In this document: positions 35,325 through 43,973 of the stretch, piece after piece | How the letters are laid out: the number at the start of each line of letters is the position of its first letter | Numbering within the stretch: the stretch's first letter is position 1 | Assembly (NCBI GenBank): GCA_018365455.1 | Contig: JAGZJZ010000046.1 | Span: forward strand, 1 to 52,118 | Reading direction: 5' to 3' | DNA: 52,118 nt | Source: Clostridiales bacterium | GTDB lineage: Bacteria > Bacillota > Clostridia > Lachnospirales > Lachnospiraceae | Translations under genes and position numbers: made by a program | Notes under the pieces: generated by a model | What the model was told of the DNA's origin: nothing | Databases searched by the model: none | The model's input: only the letters and a program-made list of their open reading frames with translations

Positions 35325-35371
35325 CATTTTACCTCGCTGATTTTCAGCGTACTATAAAGGAGTGCATGCAC

Positions 35372-35731
35372 ATGGAAATGAAATTATATGATTCTGAACT
35401 AAGGGTTATGGAGATTCTCTGGAAAGATGGGGATACCACTGCCAAAGAAATTGCCAGGATCCTGAAAGAACAGGTGGAATGGAGCAAGACCACCACCTAC
35501 ACCGTAATTAAAAAATGTATCGATAAGGGAGCAATCCAGCGGAAAGATCCCAATTTTGTCTGTCATCCTCTGGTAACCCAGGAAGCGGCACAGGAAACAG
35601 AAACGAACGAACTCATTAATAAAATGTTCGATGGATCCGCAGACCGTCTGGTCGCGTCTATTCTCGGAAGAAAAGATTTGTCCAAACCGGAAATCGAACG
35701 CCTTAAAGAGCTTGTACAGGATCTGGAATAG
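35372..35731 (+). CDS. BlaI/MecI-family repressor
   Basis: A 119-residue winged-helix repressor (DSELRVMEILWKDGD near the N terminus, WSKTTTYTVIKKCIDKGAI as the recognition region, about 36-55). The C-terminal half is a dimerisation helix pair. In the classical system the M56 sensor triggers cleavage of the repressor. I take ATG 35372, nine bases after AAAGGAG; the ATG at 35366 is too close. The M56 gene follows after ten bases. The two dyads upstream are its likely binding sites. Confidence 0.9.
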   Translation: MEMKLYDSELRVMEILWKDGDTTAKEIARILKEQVEWSKTTTYTVIKKCIDKGAIQRKDPNFVCHPLVTQEAAQETETNELINKMFDGSADRLVASILGRKDLSKPEIERLKELVQDLE

Positions 35732-35741
35732 GAGGGCCGTT

Positions 35742-37979
35742 ATGACAATATGGGAGATGAGTATATATGCAGCTGTTTTAATTATTGCCATCCTGATCAT
35801 TCGGATTGTGGCTGTAAATAAGCTGCCGAAAAAGACTTTTTTAGTACTGTGGGGAATTGTCGTCATACGACTTCTAATTCCATTTACCGTTACATCCCAG
35901 TTAAGTGTTTATACCTTAGCCAATCATATACAGCAGAGGTCAGCAAATTTTCAGGGATTCGGAAGTCAAAAAACGGATGCTGCTTCCTCCGCTGGAAACG
36001 ACTTTGAATCATCGGACGCTGCTTCCTCCGCTGAAAACGATTTTCGCATCCTTGGGGAAACGGTAACCAACAACTCAATTTATACACCGGAATCCGCCAT
36101 CATGGAAAACCAAGCCATTATGGAAAACACTGCTGTCATTACACCGGACAATGGTAATCATACTGTTGATTTCAATAGCAATACTTCTGATTCCATTGAC
36201 AATGCTGGAAGCAGTACCAACGTTGTGAATGCCGCAAGCGCTGCTCCTTCAGAGAAAGATATTTCCATGGAGCATGTTGTTGTTCAGGAAACACCGCCGC
36301 CCATTCGTATACAGTCCGTCCTGTTAATCCTGTGGCTTGCCGGAGTGCTGATCAGCGCATTGATTTTTATGGTTCCCCACATCCGCTGCCGTCTGGAATA
36401 CCGCACTGCTGTACCGGCTGGCAGTGAGTTTCCGAATTATATGATTCAGACCGGTTTTATCCGCCGGAAAGTACGGATTAAACAATACGACCAGATTAAA
36501 ACCCCCTTTACATACGGGATTCTAAAGCCGGTTATTCTCCTTCCCAAAGAAATGGTAAAGCTTGGCGATGGGCAGCTGCGATACGTATTGATTCATGAAT
36601 ACATTCACATTCGTCACTTTGACGCTGTACTCAAATATATTTTTGCATTTGCCGCCTGCATCCACTGGTTCAATCCGCTGGTATGGGTAATGTATCTTCT
36701 GGCAAATCGGGATATCGAGTTATCCTGTGACGAGTCCGTAGTACACAGTTTTGGGGAAAGCCTGAAATCTGATTATGCACGGACGCTGATCAGCCTGGAA
36801 GAATCAAAAAGCCGGTTGAACCCTCTATGCAGCCACTTCTGCAAAAATGCAGTAGAAGAAAGGATTAAAGCAATTATGAAAATTAAGAAAACTTCCCTGG
36901 CAGGCTCTGCTATAGCCCTGGTGTTAACCGCCAGTATTGCCATAACATTTACAACCTCCGCCGCTGAGGCTCCTACAGAAACTGCGCTGGCGTCTGAAGC
37001 CTCTCACCAAAATTTCGAGACAGCTACCGCTGCTGAAAGAAATTCGACCAATAATGCATCTGAAACAACATCTGATACTGCAGCTGACAGTTCAGCAGCA
37101 GCAAAAATTGATTTTACGAATATGAGTGAAGCAGATATTGAAAAATTAATGTCAGGCATTAAGGCGGAATACGATGCTGCCAGAAAAGACATTGAATCCA
37201 ATTATACCGATCTGGAGAAACAACTGAATGAAGCATTAGTGAAATTGAAGAAATTAGCCGAAACCGAGACAAATTATCTGGATCCCACATTTTTAGAACA
37301 ATGGTATAAGTTTACTGATGAAGTATATGCCAACTACAATCAGTATATGGAACAATGCTCCAACAGCTATGAAAAAGTAAATGAAAAATACGAGGATACC
37401 ATGAACTCCTACTGGGATCAGGTCAGCACTCAGTACGCTAAGGTTACTGCCTCTTATACCGCTAAGCTGGAAAAACTGTATCAGGAATCTACCGCAATTG
37501 AAGGTAATGATTATGTTTCTTCCACCGATGGATATGAAGCAAAAATCGATGAACTGCAAAAAGAACTGGATGCCGCTAACCAAAAATATGACAGTTTTAC
37601 AAAAGTTCTGGATAGCTCCAGTAAAATTCTGGATGATTATTATACCAAGGCAAATGCAAAAATTGCTGAATTTGACAAAATAGCGGACCCCATTTTTGAT
37701 AAGATATCCTCTGCACGTCAAAAAGATTATTCTAAATTTGGACTGACCAGAGATAAGAAAACCGGAAGATATTATTATAACGATAAACTGGTGCGGTATT
37801 TTGAAGACCGGGTTTCCTCTAAAAATGATGAACAGACATATGGTCCCTGCTTTTCAACATCGGAAGGCGTTATCGATGTATTTGCCCTTCGCGATAAAGA
37901 CGGGAATCTGACAGGTTTTGAGACTTTTGCGCCGGAACACACCAAAGATTATGTCAAAAAATGGTTTAACCACTCTTGA
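35742..37979 (+). CDS. BlaR1/MecR1-like M56 metallopeptidase with novel external domain
   Basis: A 745-residue membrane protein. Helices at about 5-25, 32-52 and 190-210 surround the gluzincin domain with HEYIH (His285) and NRDIELSCDE (third zinc ligand). A long Ser/Asn/Thr linker (about 60-185) includes a duplicated DAASSAxNDF. The last helix is at about 384-404. Instead of a penicillin-binding sensor domain, the external part (about 405-745) is a Lys/Glu/Asp-rich coiled-coil region with many aromatic residues, ending in a small Tyr-rich domain (GRYYYNDKLVRYFEDR). It should sense an external signal and inactivate the BlaI-like repressor. The signal is unknown. Confidence 0.85.
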   Translation: MTIWEMSIYAAVLIIAILIIRIVAVNKLPKKTFLVLWGIVVIRLLIPFTVTSQLSVYTLANHIQQRSANFQGFGSQKTDAASSAGNDFESSDAASSAENDFRILGETVTNNSIYTPESAIMENQAIMENTAVITPDNGNHTVDFNSNTSDSIDNAGSSTNVVNAASAAPSEKDISMEHVVVQETPPPIRIQSVLLILWLAGVLISALIFMVPHIRCRLEYRTAVPAGSEFPNYMIQTGFIRRKVRIKQYDQIKTPFTYGILKPVILLPKEMVKLGDGQLRYVLIHEYIHIRHFDAVLKYIFAFAACIHWFNPLVWVMYLLANRDIELSCDESVVHSFGESLKSDYARTLISLEESKSRLNPLCSHFCKNAVEERIKAIMKIKKTSLAGSAIALVLTASIAITFTTSAAEAPTETALASEASHQNFETATAAERNSTNNASETTSDTAADSSAAAKIDFTNMSEADIEKLMSGIKAEYDAARKDIESNYTDLEKQLNEALVKLKKLAETETNYLDPTFLEQWYKFTDEVYANYNQYMEQCSNSYEKVNEKYEDTMNSYWDQVSTQYAKVTASYTAKLEKLYQESTAIEGNDYVSSTDGYEAKIDELQKELDAANQKYDSFTKVLDSSSKILDDYYTKANAKIAEFDKIADPIFDKISSARQKDYSKFGLTRDKKTGRYYYNDKLVRYFEDRVSSKNDEQTYGPCFSTSEGVIDVFALRDKDGNLTGFETFAPEHTKDYVKKWFNHS

Positions 37980-38005
37980 CAACTTCCTTTTTCCTGTAGT
38001 ATATT
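37976..38005 (+). promoter_or_regulatory. Promoter for the MATE leader
   Basis: TTGACA (37976-37981), which overlaps the stop codon of the M56 gene, and TATATT (38000-38005) are 18 bases apart. Transcription would start near 38012, just before the structured leader. Confidence 0.65.
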
Positions 38006-38010
38006 GTTAA

Positions 38011-38097
38011 TGGTTCATCGGAGGGCATTTCGATTGTGAATAATAATGCTGGATAAGATGGCAGGTTGATACCTGCTGCTTATCCAGCTTTTTTTAT
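38011..38097 (+). ncRNA. Attenuator leader, candidate guanidine-IV (mepA) riboswitch
   Basis: A short leader has a first hairpin (TTCATCG ... CGA-TGAA, loop GAGGGCATTT, 38014-38040) and a strong terminator (GCTGGATAAG 38048-38057 with CTTATCCAGC 38079-38088, nested GCAGGT/ACCTGC, then T7). The first loop holds GCATT (38025-38029), complementary to AATGC (38045-38049) at the foot of the terminator, which could allow antitermination. Position before a MATE gene and this layout fit the mepA/guanidine-IV class, from memory. Confidence 0.6.
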
Positions 38098-38152
38098 TCG
38101 GACATATTTATCTGTAAATGAAAAACTTTATGTACTACTAGGAGGTAATATT

Positions 38153-39502
38153 TTGAAAGAACATTCTTTAACCGAAGGCCGTATTGGAAGCACTCTGCTG
38201 CGTTTTGCCGTACCCTTTCTCATTGCCAGTCTGCTGCAGGCACTATATGGCGCCGCTGATTTATTTGTGGTGGGGCAATTCGCAGATTCTTCCGCCGTAT
38301 CGGCTGTAGCAATCGGAAGCCAGGTTATGCAGACCATTACCGGCATTATATTGGGTATTTCCATGGGGGGAACCGTCCTGATCGGAAAGCGCATCGGAGA
38401 GCAAAACGAAGAGGGGGCTGCAACCGCCGTTGGGAATCTTGCCGTTCTGTTCCTGCTGCTGGCTGTTCTCATTACACCGGTCATGATCATTTTTACAAAC
38501 CCGGCTGTCACACTGATGCACACTCCTGCAGAAGCTGTCCATGCTACACGCCAGTACCTGCTTATCTGCGCATGCGGAATCCCATTTATTATCGGGTATA
38601 ATGCGGTAAGCGGTATTTTCAGAGGACTTGGGGATTCCAAAACTCCGGTGTACTTTATCGCAGCCGCCTGTGTTATAAACATCGTCGTAGACTTTATTCT
38701 TGCCGGTGCACTTCATATGGGTGCCAAAGGGGCAGCAATTGCCACAGTCCTGGCACAGGGCATCAGCTTTATACTTGCATTTATATATATGAAAAAGAAA
38801 GGGTTTTCTTTTCCCTTTCACCGATACCATCTGCGCCCGGACCGCTACTCCCTGCTCTATATCTTAAAAGTAGGACTGCCTTTAGCACTGCAGGATGCAC
38901 TTGTAAATGTTTCGTTTCTGATTATTACTGCAATTATAAATACCATGGGAATTATCGCCTCGGCAGCAGTTGGCGTTGTGGAAAAACTGATTGTTTTTGC
39001 CATGCTGCCACCCACCTCATTTGCTTCCGCCGTAGCTACCATGACCGCACAGAATATGGGAGCAAAAAAACCGGAACGGGCTTTACGCGCACTTTACTGC
39101 GGTGTGGGCTTTTCCCTGATTTTCGGTTTCGCCGTTTGCCTGTACTCCCAGTTCCTGCCGGAAACACTGACCGGCATGTTCTCCAATGACCCCCGGGTAA
39201 TCGAAACAGCTGCACAGTACCTGCGCTCATATTCCATAGACTGTATTCTGGTAAGCTTTATATTCTGCATGAACTCCTATTTCAGCGGATGCGGAAAATC
39301 CATTATTTCCATGATTCACAGTATGATTGCCACGTTTGCCGTAAGAATACCCCTGTCTTATTTTCTGAGTCAGACGGCGGGTTCTTCCCTCTATTCCATA
39401 GGCTTTGCGGCACCTGCTGCATCTTTAGTTTCTATTTTAATCTGCTTTGGATATTTTGCCTGGTCCCGCAGGCGTACTACTTCGGCATATCCACATAGCT
39501 GA
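38153..39502 (+). CDS. MATE family efflux transporter (MepA-like)
   Basis: A 449-residue pump with about twelve helices. The N-terminal signature FLIASLLQALYGAADLFVVG and the repeat in the second half (ALQDALVNVSFLIITAIINT) match MATE proteins of the MepA/DinF range. The start is TTG 38153, seven bases after AGGAGG; the longer in-frame reading runs back through the leader terminator and is rejected. If the leader is a guanidine-IV riboswitch, the pump likely exports guanidine or related cations. Its 3' end overlaps the convergent deformylase gene by 26 bases. Confidence 0.9.
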   Translation: MKEHSLTEGRIGSTLLRFAVPFLIASLLQALYGAADLFVVGQFADSSAVSAVAIGSQVMQTITGIILGISMGGTVLIGKRIGEQNEEGAATAVGNLAVLFLLLAVLITPVMIIFTNPAVTLMHTPAEAVHATRQYLLICACGIPFIIGYNAVSGIFRGLGDSKTPVYFIAAACVINIVVDFILAGALHMGAKGAAIATVLAQGISFILAFIYMKKKGFSFPFHRYHLRPDRYSLLYILKVGLPLALQDALVNVSFLIITAIINTMGIIASAAVGVVEKLIVFAMLPPTSFASAVATMTAQNMGAKKPERALRALYCGVGFSLIFGFAVCLYSQFLPETLTGMFSNDPRVIETAAQYLRSYSIDCILVSFIFCMNSYFSGCGKSIISMIHSMIATFAVRIPLSYFLSQTAGSSLYSIGFAAPAASLVSILICFGYFAWSRRRTTSAYPHS

Positions 39503-39938
39503 TTACATGCTCTAAAAATACTCTGCCATCCAGATGCTCAATCTCATGGCAGAGACATTTTGCCATAAGGTCCTCACCCTCCAGCAAAATTTCCTCTCCG
39601 AATTCATTTAATGCCTGCACCGTCACTTTTTTAGGTCTCACAGTTATGCCTGCCTTATTGGGGAAGCTTAAGCACCCTTCCATACTTTCCTGTACGCCGC
39701 TGGTTCCGACAATCTTAGGATTCACTAATTTAATAACGCCCTCTCCCATGTCAATCACTACCAGCCGTTTCAGAATACCAACCTGACATGCTGCAATAGC
39801 TGCCCCGTTAGGCATCGTATGAAGTGTATCCAGCATATCATCTAAAAGCTCCCGGATTTTATCATCCACAACCGTAACCTCTTTACATTTTTTACTCAGT
39901 ATCCCGTCTCCTTCAAAACGAAGCTGTCTTACCGCCAT
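39477..39938 (-). CDS. def: Peptide deformylase
   Basis: A 153-residue metal-dependent enzyme that removes the formyl group from nascent proteins. Motif 2 MEGCLSFP (metal Cys) and motif 3 CHEIEHLDG (HExxH) are intact. Motif 1 is NGAAIAACQVG where GxGLAAxQ is usual: the Gln is kept but the Gly-Leu is replaced by Ala-Ile, typical of some second-copy deformylases. It overlaps the upstream XRE gene by 26 bases, so the regulator and deformylase are co-expressed. A housekeeping copy may exist elsewhere. Confidence 0.88.
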   Translation of the reverse strand: MAVRQLRFEGDGILSKKCKEVTVVDDKIRELLDDMLDTLHTMPNGAAIAACQVGILKRLVVIDMGEGVIKLVNPKIVGTSGVQESMEGCLSFPNKAGITVRPKKVTVQALNEFGEEILLEGEDLMAKCLCHEIEHLDGRVFLEHVISYVDMPK

Positions 39939-40176
39939 TTCCCTGCTCCTTTCTGCTGCTCTCAGCCCTGGACTTTTTCAGACTTTCCTCAAATAAAAAA
40001 ACATCCTCAATACTGCATTCAAATACTCTTGAAATATCATATGCCAGCCAGATAGACGGCTCAAATTTCTCTGTTTCAATCGCATTGATTGCCTGTCTGG
40101 AGGTCCCGACCATATCCCCCAGCTGTGCCTGGGTCAATCCTTTTCTTTCCCTTAATTCTTTGATTCTGTTTTTCAT
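39913..40176 (-). CDS. XRE-family transcriptional regulator
   Basis: An 87-residue helix-turn-helix protein: RIKELRERKGLTQAQLGDMV then TSRQAINAIET is the DNA-binding unit, and FECSIEDVFLFE the usual end. The basic C-terminal tail of about 20 residues is rich in Ser and Lys. It precedes and overlaps the deformylase gene. Its promoter carries a palindrome over the -35 box, suggesting autoregulation. Confidence 0.9.
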   Translation of the reverse strand: MKNRIKELRERKGLTQAQLGDMVGTSRQAINAIETEKFEPSIWLAYDISRVFECSIEDVFLFEESLKKSRAESSRKEQGNGGKTASF

Positions 40177-40222
40177 CTATTTCTCCCTGTTATACACTTA
40201 AATCATTTTGATTAAATACTTA

Positions 40223-40282
40223 TGTAATGTTTACCTTACACCATAGTAGCATAGCCATCCCGTCATGTCAAGTTAACATGAC
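40223..40282 (-). promoter_or_regulatory. Promoter and operators of the XRE-def operon
   Basis: Minus-strand TTGACA (40271-40266) and TACTAT (40248-40243) are 17 bases apart. Inverted arms GTCATGT (40262-40268) and ACATGAC (40276-40282) cover the -35 box, and TGTAA/TTACA arms (40223-40240) lie downstream of the -10. Both may be regulator sites. Confidence 0.6.
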
Positions 40283-40377
40283 ACCTTTTATTTCTCCTTG
40301 ACCTTTCCTCCAATACATGCCATGATATAAAAAACATATCTGTGGTAAAAACCATTCGGATTCACAGGAGGGCTTCT

Positions 40378-40956
40378 ATGCAAACATATGAGGAAAAGCG
40401 ATTTGAGACATTAAATCTGGAATCAACACTGTTGGAAGATGCACATTTTATTGAATGTACCTTCTCCCACTGCAATTTTTTTGAATTGAAAATCAAAAAC
40501 TGCATTTTTGACCGGTGCTCTTTTTGCAGCTGTACCTGCGCAGGTACAGAATTTCAATATACAGACTTTAAAAACAACGATTTCCACCACTGTTCACTGG
40601 TTGGCATCAGCTGGGATGAGTTAAAAACCAAAAACGGAATTACGCTGCCCTTTACCGCTTTCGAAAACTGTGTTTTAAAATATAATTATTTTGTTAAACT
40701 GAAACTGAATCAATTTTCTTTTCAGGGAAATGTCATGGAAGAATGTTACTTTGAAGACTGCCGCCTGGAAAAGGCGAACTTTCAGGGATGTCAGCTGAAA
40801 AATACGAAATTCACAAAAAATAACCTGGCATTCTCCGATTTCAGAGACGCCAGGGATTATATGATTGATGTTCAGACGAACAAAGTAAAAAATGCACGTT
40901 TTTCGTATCCGGAGGCCATAAATCTTTTGACGGGGCTGGGGATCATACTAGATTAG
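40378..40956 (+). CDS. Pentapeptide-repeat protein
   Basis: A 192-residue protein with repeated A/C-x-F-x-x-type units (CTFSHCNFFELKIKNCIF, CTCAGTEFQYTDFKNNDF, CYFEDCRLEKANFQGCQL) that form a right-handed quadrilateral beta-helix. The family includes Qnr/McbG proteins, which mimic DNA and protect gyrase, but many members have no known role. Cys is unusually frequent. Start ATG 40378 follows CAGGAGGG. Its last nine bases overlap the convergent OLD nuclease gene. Confidence 0.85.
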   Translation: MQTYEEKRFETLNLESTLLEDAHFIECTFSHCNFFELKIKNCIFDRCSFCSCTCAGTEFQYTDFKNNDFHHCSLVGISWDELKTKNGITLPFTAFENCVLKYNYFVKLKLNQFSFQGNVMEECYFEDCRLEKANFQGCQLKNTKFTKNNLAFSDFRDARDYMIDVQTNKVKNARFSYPEAINLLTGLGIILD

Positions 40957-42903
40957 CTCCTTTTTCCTGCTGTCGAAATAGACAAACCGGTCAATGGAAT
41001 CTAAGATATCTGCAAAATCATCCCGGGGAGCCAGATCTATATATTTACGAAGCAGCTCTGTCTCCTGGCTGCGGTATCTTCCGTAAAAAATATCATAGAG
41101 GTTATGTCCCCTCATATAAATTTTAAAACTTTCTATATGGTCTTTTATATCCTGGATACTCTCCAGGTCTCTGCCCAGTACTTCCACCAGTTTCCTGCCG
41201 CTCCGAAGCCGATACAAATACTCTTTCCACTTTGTAAAAAGAATCTCATAAAACGATTCCGTACTTTCCACAATTCCAAGCCGAACCATAATTTCCGGGT
41301 TTAAAAAGTAATTTTCAAAGGAATAGTATTTTAAAATCAGCACATTTCTCTCAGTCACTTTCGGCAGCTGATCCACATCCTCCAGATTTCTCTGATCATA
41401 ATACCTGCACAGCTGGCCCGCCAGTTTATCCGGATCCATGCCATCCCCATCCCGGATCATCAGAAACTGATCTCTCAGATAGATTCGGTTCATATATTTC
41501 AGATTGGCATAGGTCTTGATATTGGTACAGCTGTTTGTGGTAATAATGGCAATCCTGGACAGATTTCCATGCTCATCGTAAACTTCCGAATAATACTTTT
41601 CCAGCAACAGCGGAAGTCTGCTCTTATCCTGCTTTCCCTCCACAATAAATACAAAGCTCACATCCAGTAGATCATTGGCGGAATAGCCCAGGTCATCCAG
41701 AATATTACCAATGTCCGTATGCTCCCTTACAACTGAAAAATACTCGGAATCCAGTACGATCTGTCTGATCTGCCTGCTGTTAAAATTAAAGAGCATATTG
41801 GGTGAATGAGTGGTAAAAATCACCTGGTTTTTCTTAGATAAACGGTAAAGGATTTCACTGGCTGCCTTTTGCAGCTGGGGGTGAAGAAAAATCTCCGGAT
41901 CCTCCACCAGTATAATACTGGACAGATGATTCTCCCCCTCTACATATGCTTCCAGCAGAGACAGCATGTAGATGCTCCTCATACCTTTCCCCAGGTGTTC
42001 AATTGGGCTTGTAGTCCCTCTCTCCTTACTGTAAGTCCTGGCATTCACTTTAAATAACCGGTCAACATCGCACTCCATTGTATAATGGATTTCTTCCATA
42101 AACCCGCCGTTTCTGTGAAAGATCCGGTTCACCCTTTCTGAAAATTCACTGAGGTTCAGCTGATAAAGCTTATATTCCAACAGTTTAGAAGTCTCATATG
42201 CATTTAACTCATCCGGGCTTTTCTGGTTGATCAGACCGATACACTGAAAACAGTGGTTGCACTGCTTTGCCTGGTCAAACAGACAGCACCCTGAGCGCAT
42301 CTGGGTTAACAACGCATCTTCCTGGCACATTAAAAGATCTTCCTGTATTTGTTCTAAATCCCTCTGGACATCGATGTAATAAATCTGAGGCATCACTTCC
42401 TGTATGTAGCGGTTATGCTTTTTCACGCCATCCCCATACCGGATCTGTCCATCCAGGTTTACGGTAAATAAAAATGTCATTATTTCCCCGTCATAGGAAG
42501 GCAGCTTTGAACGAAAATCCTTTTCCCAGATATCATAACGTTTATACTGGCTGACAATACCGTTTCTGTGAAGCATCTGCCTGTCATCCGCTGTAATTTT
42601 CACCGATACCTCTATTTCTATATTCTGCTTTTTTTCATTAAAATCTTCATCCGTTACCACATAAGATCCGCAAACCGCACGAATTGCGTCCAGTATCGTA
42701 GTTTTTCCGGTATTGTTCTTCCCCACCAGGATTAACGCATTCTCGATACCCTGGATTTTCATATCCCGTATCCACTTAAAATTGCGGATATGCAGGCCCG
42801 TGAACTGCATATGGAGCACCTCTTTTCTTTTGCATGCCTTCCCATCTTCATTTACGCCCCGAGAACAGTTACATTTCGGGTTTCCTTTGACCGGCTCTGC
42901 CAT
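40948..42903 (-). CDS. OLD-family ATP-dependent nuclease (AAA + TOPRIM)
   Basis: A protein of about 651 residues. The ABC-type ATPase shows Walker A VGKNNTGKTT, signature-like LGKGMRS, Walker B IILVEDPEIFLHP and switch FTTHSPNML. The C-terminal TOPRIM part has FIVEGKQDKSRLP (Glu) and IRDGDGMDP (Asp pair). An insert has clustered cysteines (CNHCFQC), and the N-terminal segment has CNC and a later C, hinting at metal binding. Start at 42903 follows GAGGGA just after a promoter; ATG 42810 after AGAGGTG is the alternative (620 residues) and begins at the usual ATPase strand. OLD nucleases act in phage defence or DNA repair. Confidence 0.85.
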   Translation of the reverse strand: MAEPVKGNPKCNCSRGVNEDGKACKRKEVLHMQFTGLHIRNFKWIRDMKIQGIENALILVGKNNTGKTTILDAIRAVCGSYVVTDEDFNEKKQNIEIEVSVKITADDRQMLHRNGIVSQYKRYDIWEKDFRSKLPSYDGEIMTFLFTVNLDGQIRYGDGVKKHNRYIQEVMPQIYYIDVQRDLEQIQEDLLMCQEDALLTQMRSGCCLFDQAKQCNHCFQCIGLINQKSPDELNAYETSKLLEYKLYQLNLSEFSERVNRIFHRNGGFMEEIHYTMECDVDRLFKVNARTYSKERGTTSPIEHLGKGMRSIYMLSLLEAYVEGENHLSSIILVEDPEIFLHPQLQKAASEILYRLSKKNQVIFTTHSPNMLFNFNSRQIRQIVLDSEYFSVVREHTDIGNILDDLGYSANDLLDVSFVFIVEGKQDKSRLPLLLEKYYSEVYDEHGNLSRIAIITTNSCTNIKTYANLKYMNRIYLRDQFLMIRDGDGMDPDKLAGQLCRYYDQRNLEDVDQLPKVTERNVLILKYYSFENYFLNPEIMVRLGIVESTESFYEILFTKWKEYLYRLRSGRKLVEVLGRDLESIQDIKDHIESFKIYMRGHNLYDIFYGRYRSQETELLRKYIDLAPRDDFADILDSIDRFVYFDSRKKELI

Positions 42904-42936
42904 TTTGTCCCTCTTCAGTTTGATGCTGTTAGTTTC

Positions 42937-42966
42937 ATTATAGCAAGAATATTGGGGAATATACAA
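42937..42966 (-). promoter_or_regulatory. Promoter for the OLD-family gene
   Basis: Minus-strand TTGTAT (42966-42961) and TATAAT (42942-42937) are 18 bases apart, about 30 bases before the ATG at 42903, which supports that start. Confidence 0.55.
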
Positions 42967-43024
42967 CAAATTTACGTTAGATCTGTGTAAATAAGAGTGT
43001 CCACAAAAAACTTTATTTTTACTA

Positions 43025-43075
43025 TTGACATTACCACAATGCTAAGGTATATGATAATCTCAGAACCGGTTCTGA
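43025..43075 (+). promoter_or_regulatory. MerR-type promoter with 16-bp palindrome
   Basis: TTGACA (43025-43030) and TATGAT (43050-43055) are 19 bases apart, the over-long spacing typical of promoters remodelled by MerR proteins. Just downstream is a perfect palindrome, TCAGAACCGGTTCTGA (43060-43075). The promoter drives the MerR-like gene itself. Confidence 0.65.
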
Positions 43076-43105
43076 TTATATTACACTTTTAAAAAGGAGA
43101 CAGAT

Positions 43106-43912
43106 ATGTTTACCATTGGAGAATTTTCAAAATTATGCTGTATTTCTGCAAGAATGCTGCGCCATTATGACAGCATCGGACTGCTGCATCCCGCTGCAAC
43201 AGGTACGGATAACGGATACCGCTATTATCATGCTTCCCAGGCAAAAACCCTGCATACCATAGAGAAGTTAAAGTCATACGGCTTCACCCTCTCTGAAATT
43301 AAAGTTTTGCTGGAATTGCCGGAAGATGCATTGTGTATCCAGATCCGGCTGCAGCATCAGAAAATAAAGGACCAGATTCATTCTTTAACTTCAATACTCC
43401 GCCAAATGGAGCAGGATATGTCTCTGCCTAAGGAGGAAACAACCATGAAGCAGAACCAATATCATGTCATTACTATGGATACCCCCCCACAAAATGTGTA
43501 TGGGATCCGCCGTACAATTAATATAGATGCCGACAGTATTCACCATCTATTTGCCAATCTGCAACAGGAGATGAATGCAAGGGGACTTAAACCGGCAGGT
43601 GCCTTTCAATTAATTTATCTGAATGAAGAATTTTCCCATGAAAATGTGGAAGTGGAAGCCCAGGTACCGGTTAACAGTACCCATCCGGACGTTCATACAC
43701 TTCCGCCCACACTTTGTGCAGCCGTAACTCATTATGGCTCCCATGAGAATCTTCATCAGGCGTATGACGCCGTCTTAAACTGGCTTGAAGAACATCCGGA
43801 ATACCAGATCTCCGGTCCCAGCATCGAACGCTTTATCAAAGATGAACACAGCGCTTCGGATGAAAGCGAACTGGAAACCGGAGTTTTGTTCCCATTAATT
43901 AAAATCAAATAA
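43106..43912 (+). CDS. MerR-family regulator with GyrI-like effector domain
   Basis: A 268-residue regulator. The N-terminal MerR domain (FTIGEFSKLCCISARMLRHYDSIGLL, about 2-27, then GYRYYHASQ) is followed by a long dimerisation helix (about 80-115) and a C-terminal GyrI/BmrR-type ligand domain (about 118-268). Such proteins sense cationic or amphipathic drugs. No pump gene follows; a terminator does. It probably regulates itself and targets elsewhere. ATG follows AAAGGAGA. Confidence 0.9.
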   Translation: MFTIGEFSKLCCISARMLRHYDSIGLLHPAATGTDNGYRYYHASQAKTLHTIEKLKSYGFTLSEIKVLLELPEDALCIQIRLQHQKIKDQIHSLTSILRQMEQDMSLPKEETTMKQNQYHVITMDTPPQNVYGIRRTINIDADSIHHLFANLQQEMNARGLKPAGAFQLIYLNEEFSHENVEVEAQVPVNSTHPDVHTLPPTLCAAVTHYGSHENLHQAYDAVLNWLEEHPEYQISGPSIERFIKDEHSASDESELETGVLFPLIKIK

Positions 43913-43920
43913 TTACAAAA

Positions 43921-43952
43921 AAGGAAAAGCATAGATCACGCTTTTCCTTTTT
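43921..43952. terminator. Bidirectional terminator
   Basis: GGAAAAGC (43923-43930) and GCTTTTCC (43940-43947) form an 8-bp stem with A-rich sequence before and T5 after, between the MerR gene and the convergent OPT gene. Confidence 0.8.
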
Positions 43953-43973
43953 ACTTACTATATCTAAACAACT

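Noticed and set aside
38066..38152. Upstream extension of the third MATE protein
   Set aside because: It would be translated through the leader terminator; TTG 38153 follows AGGAGG at seven bases.
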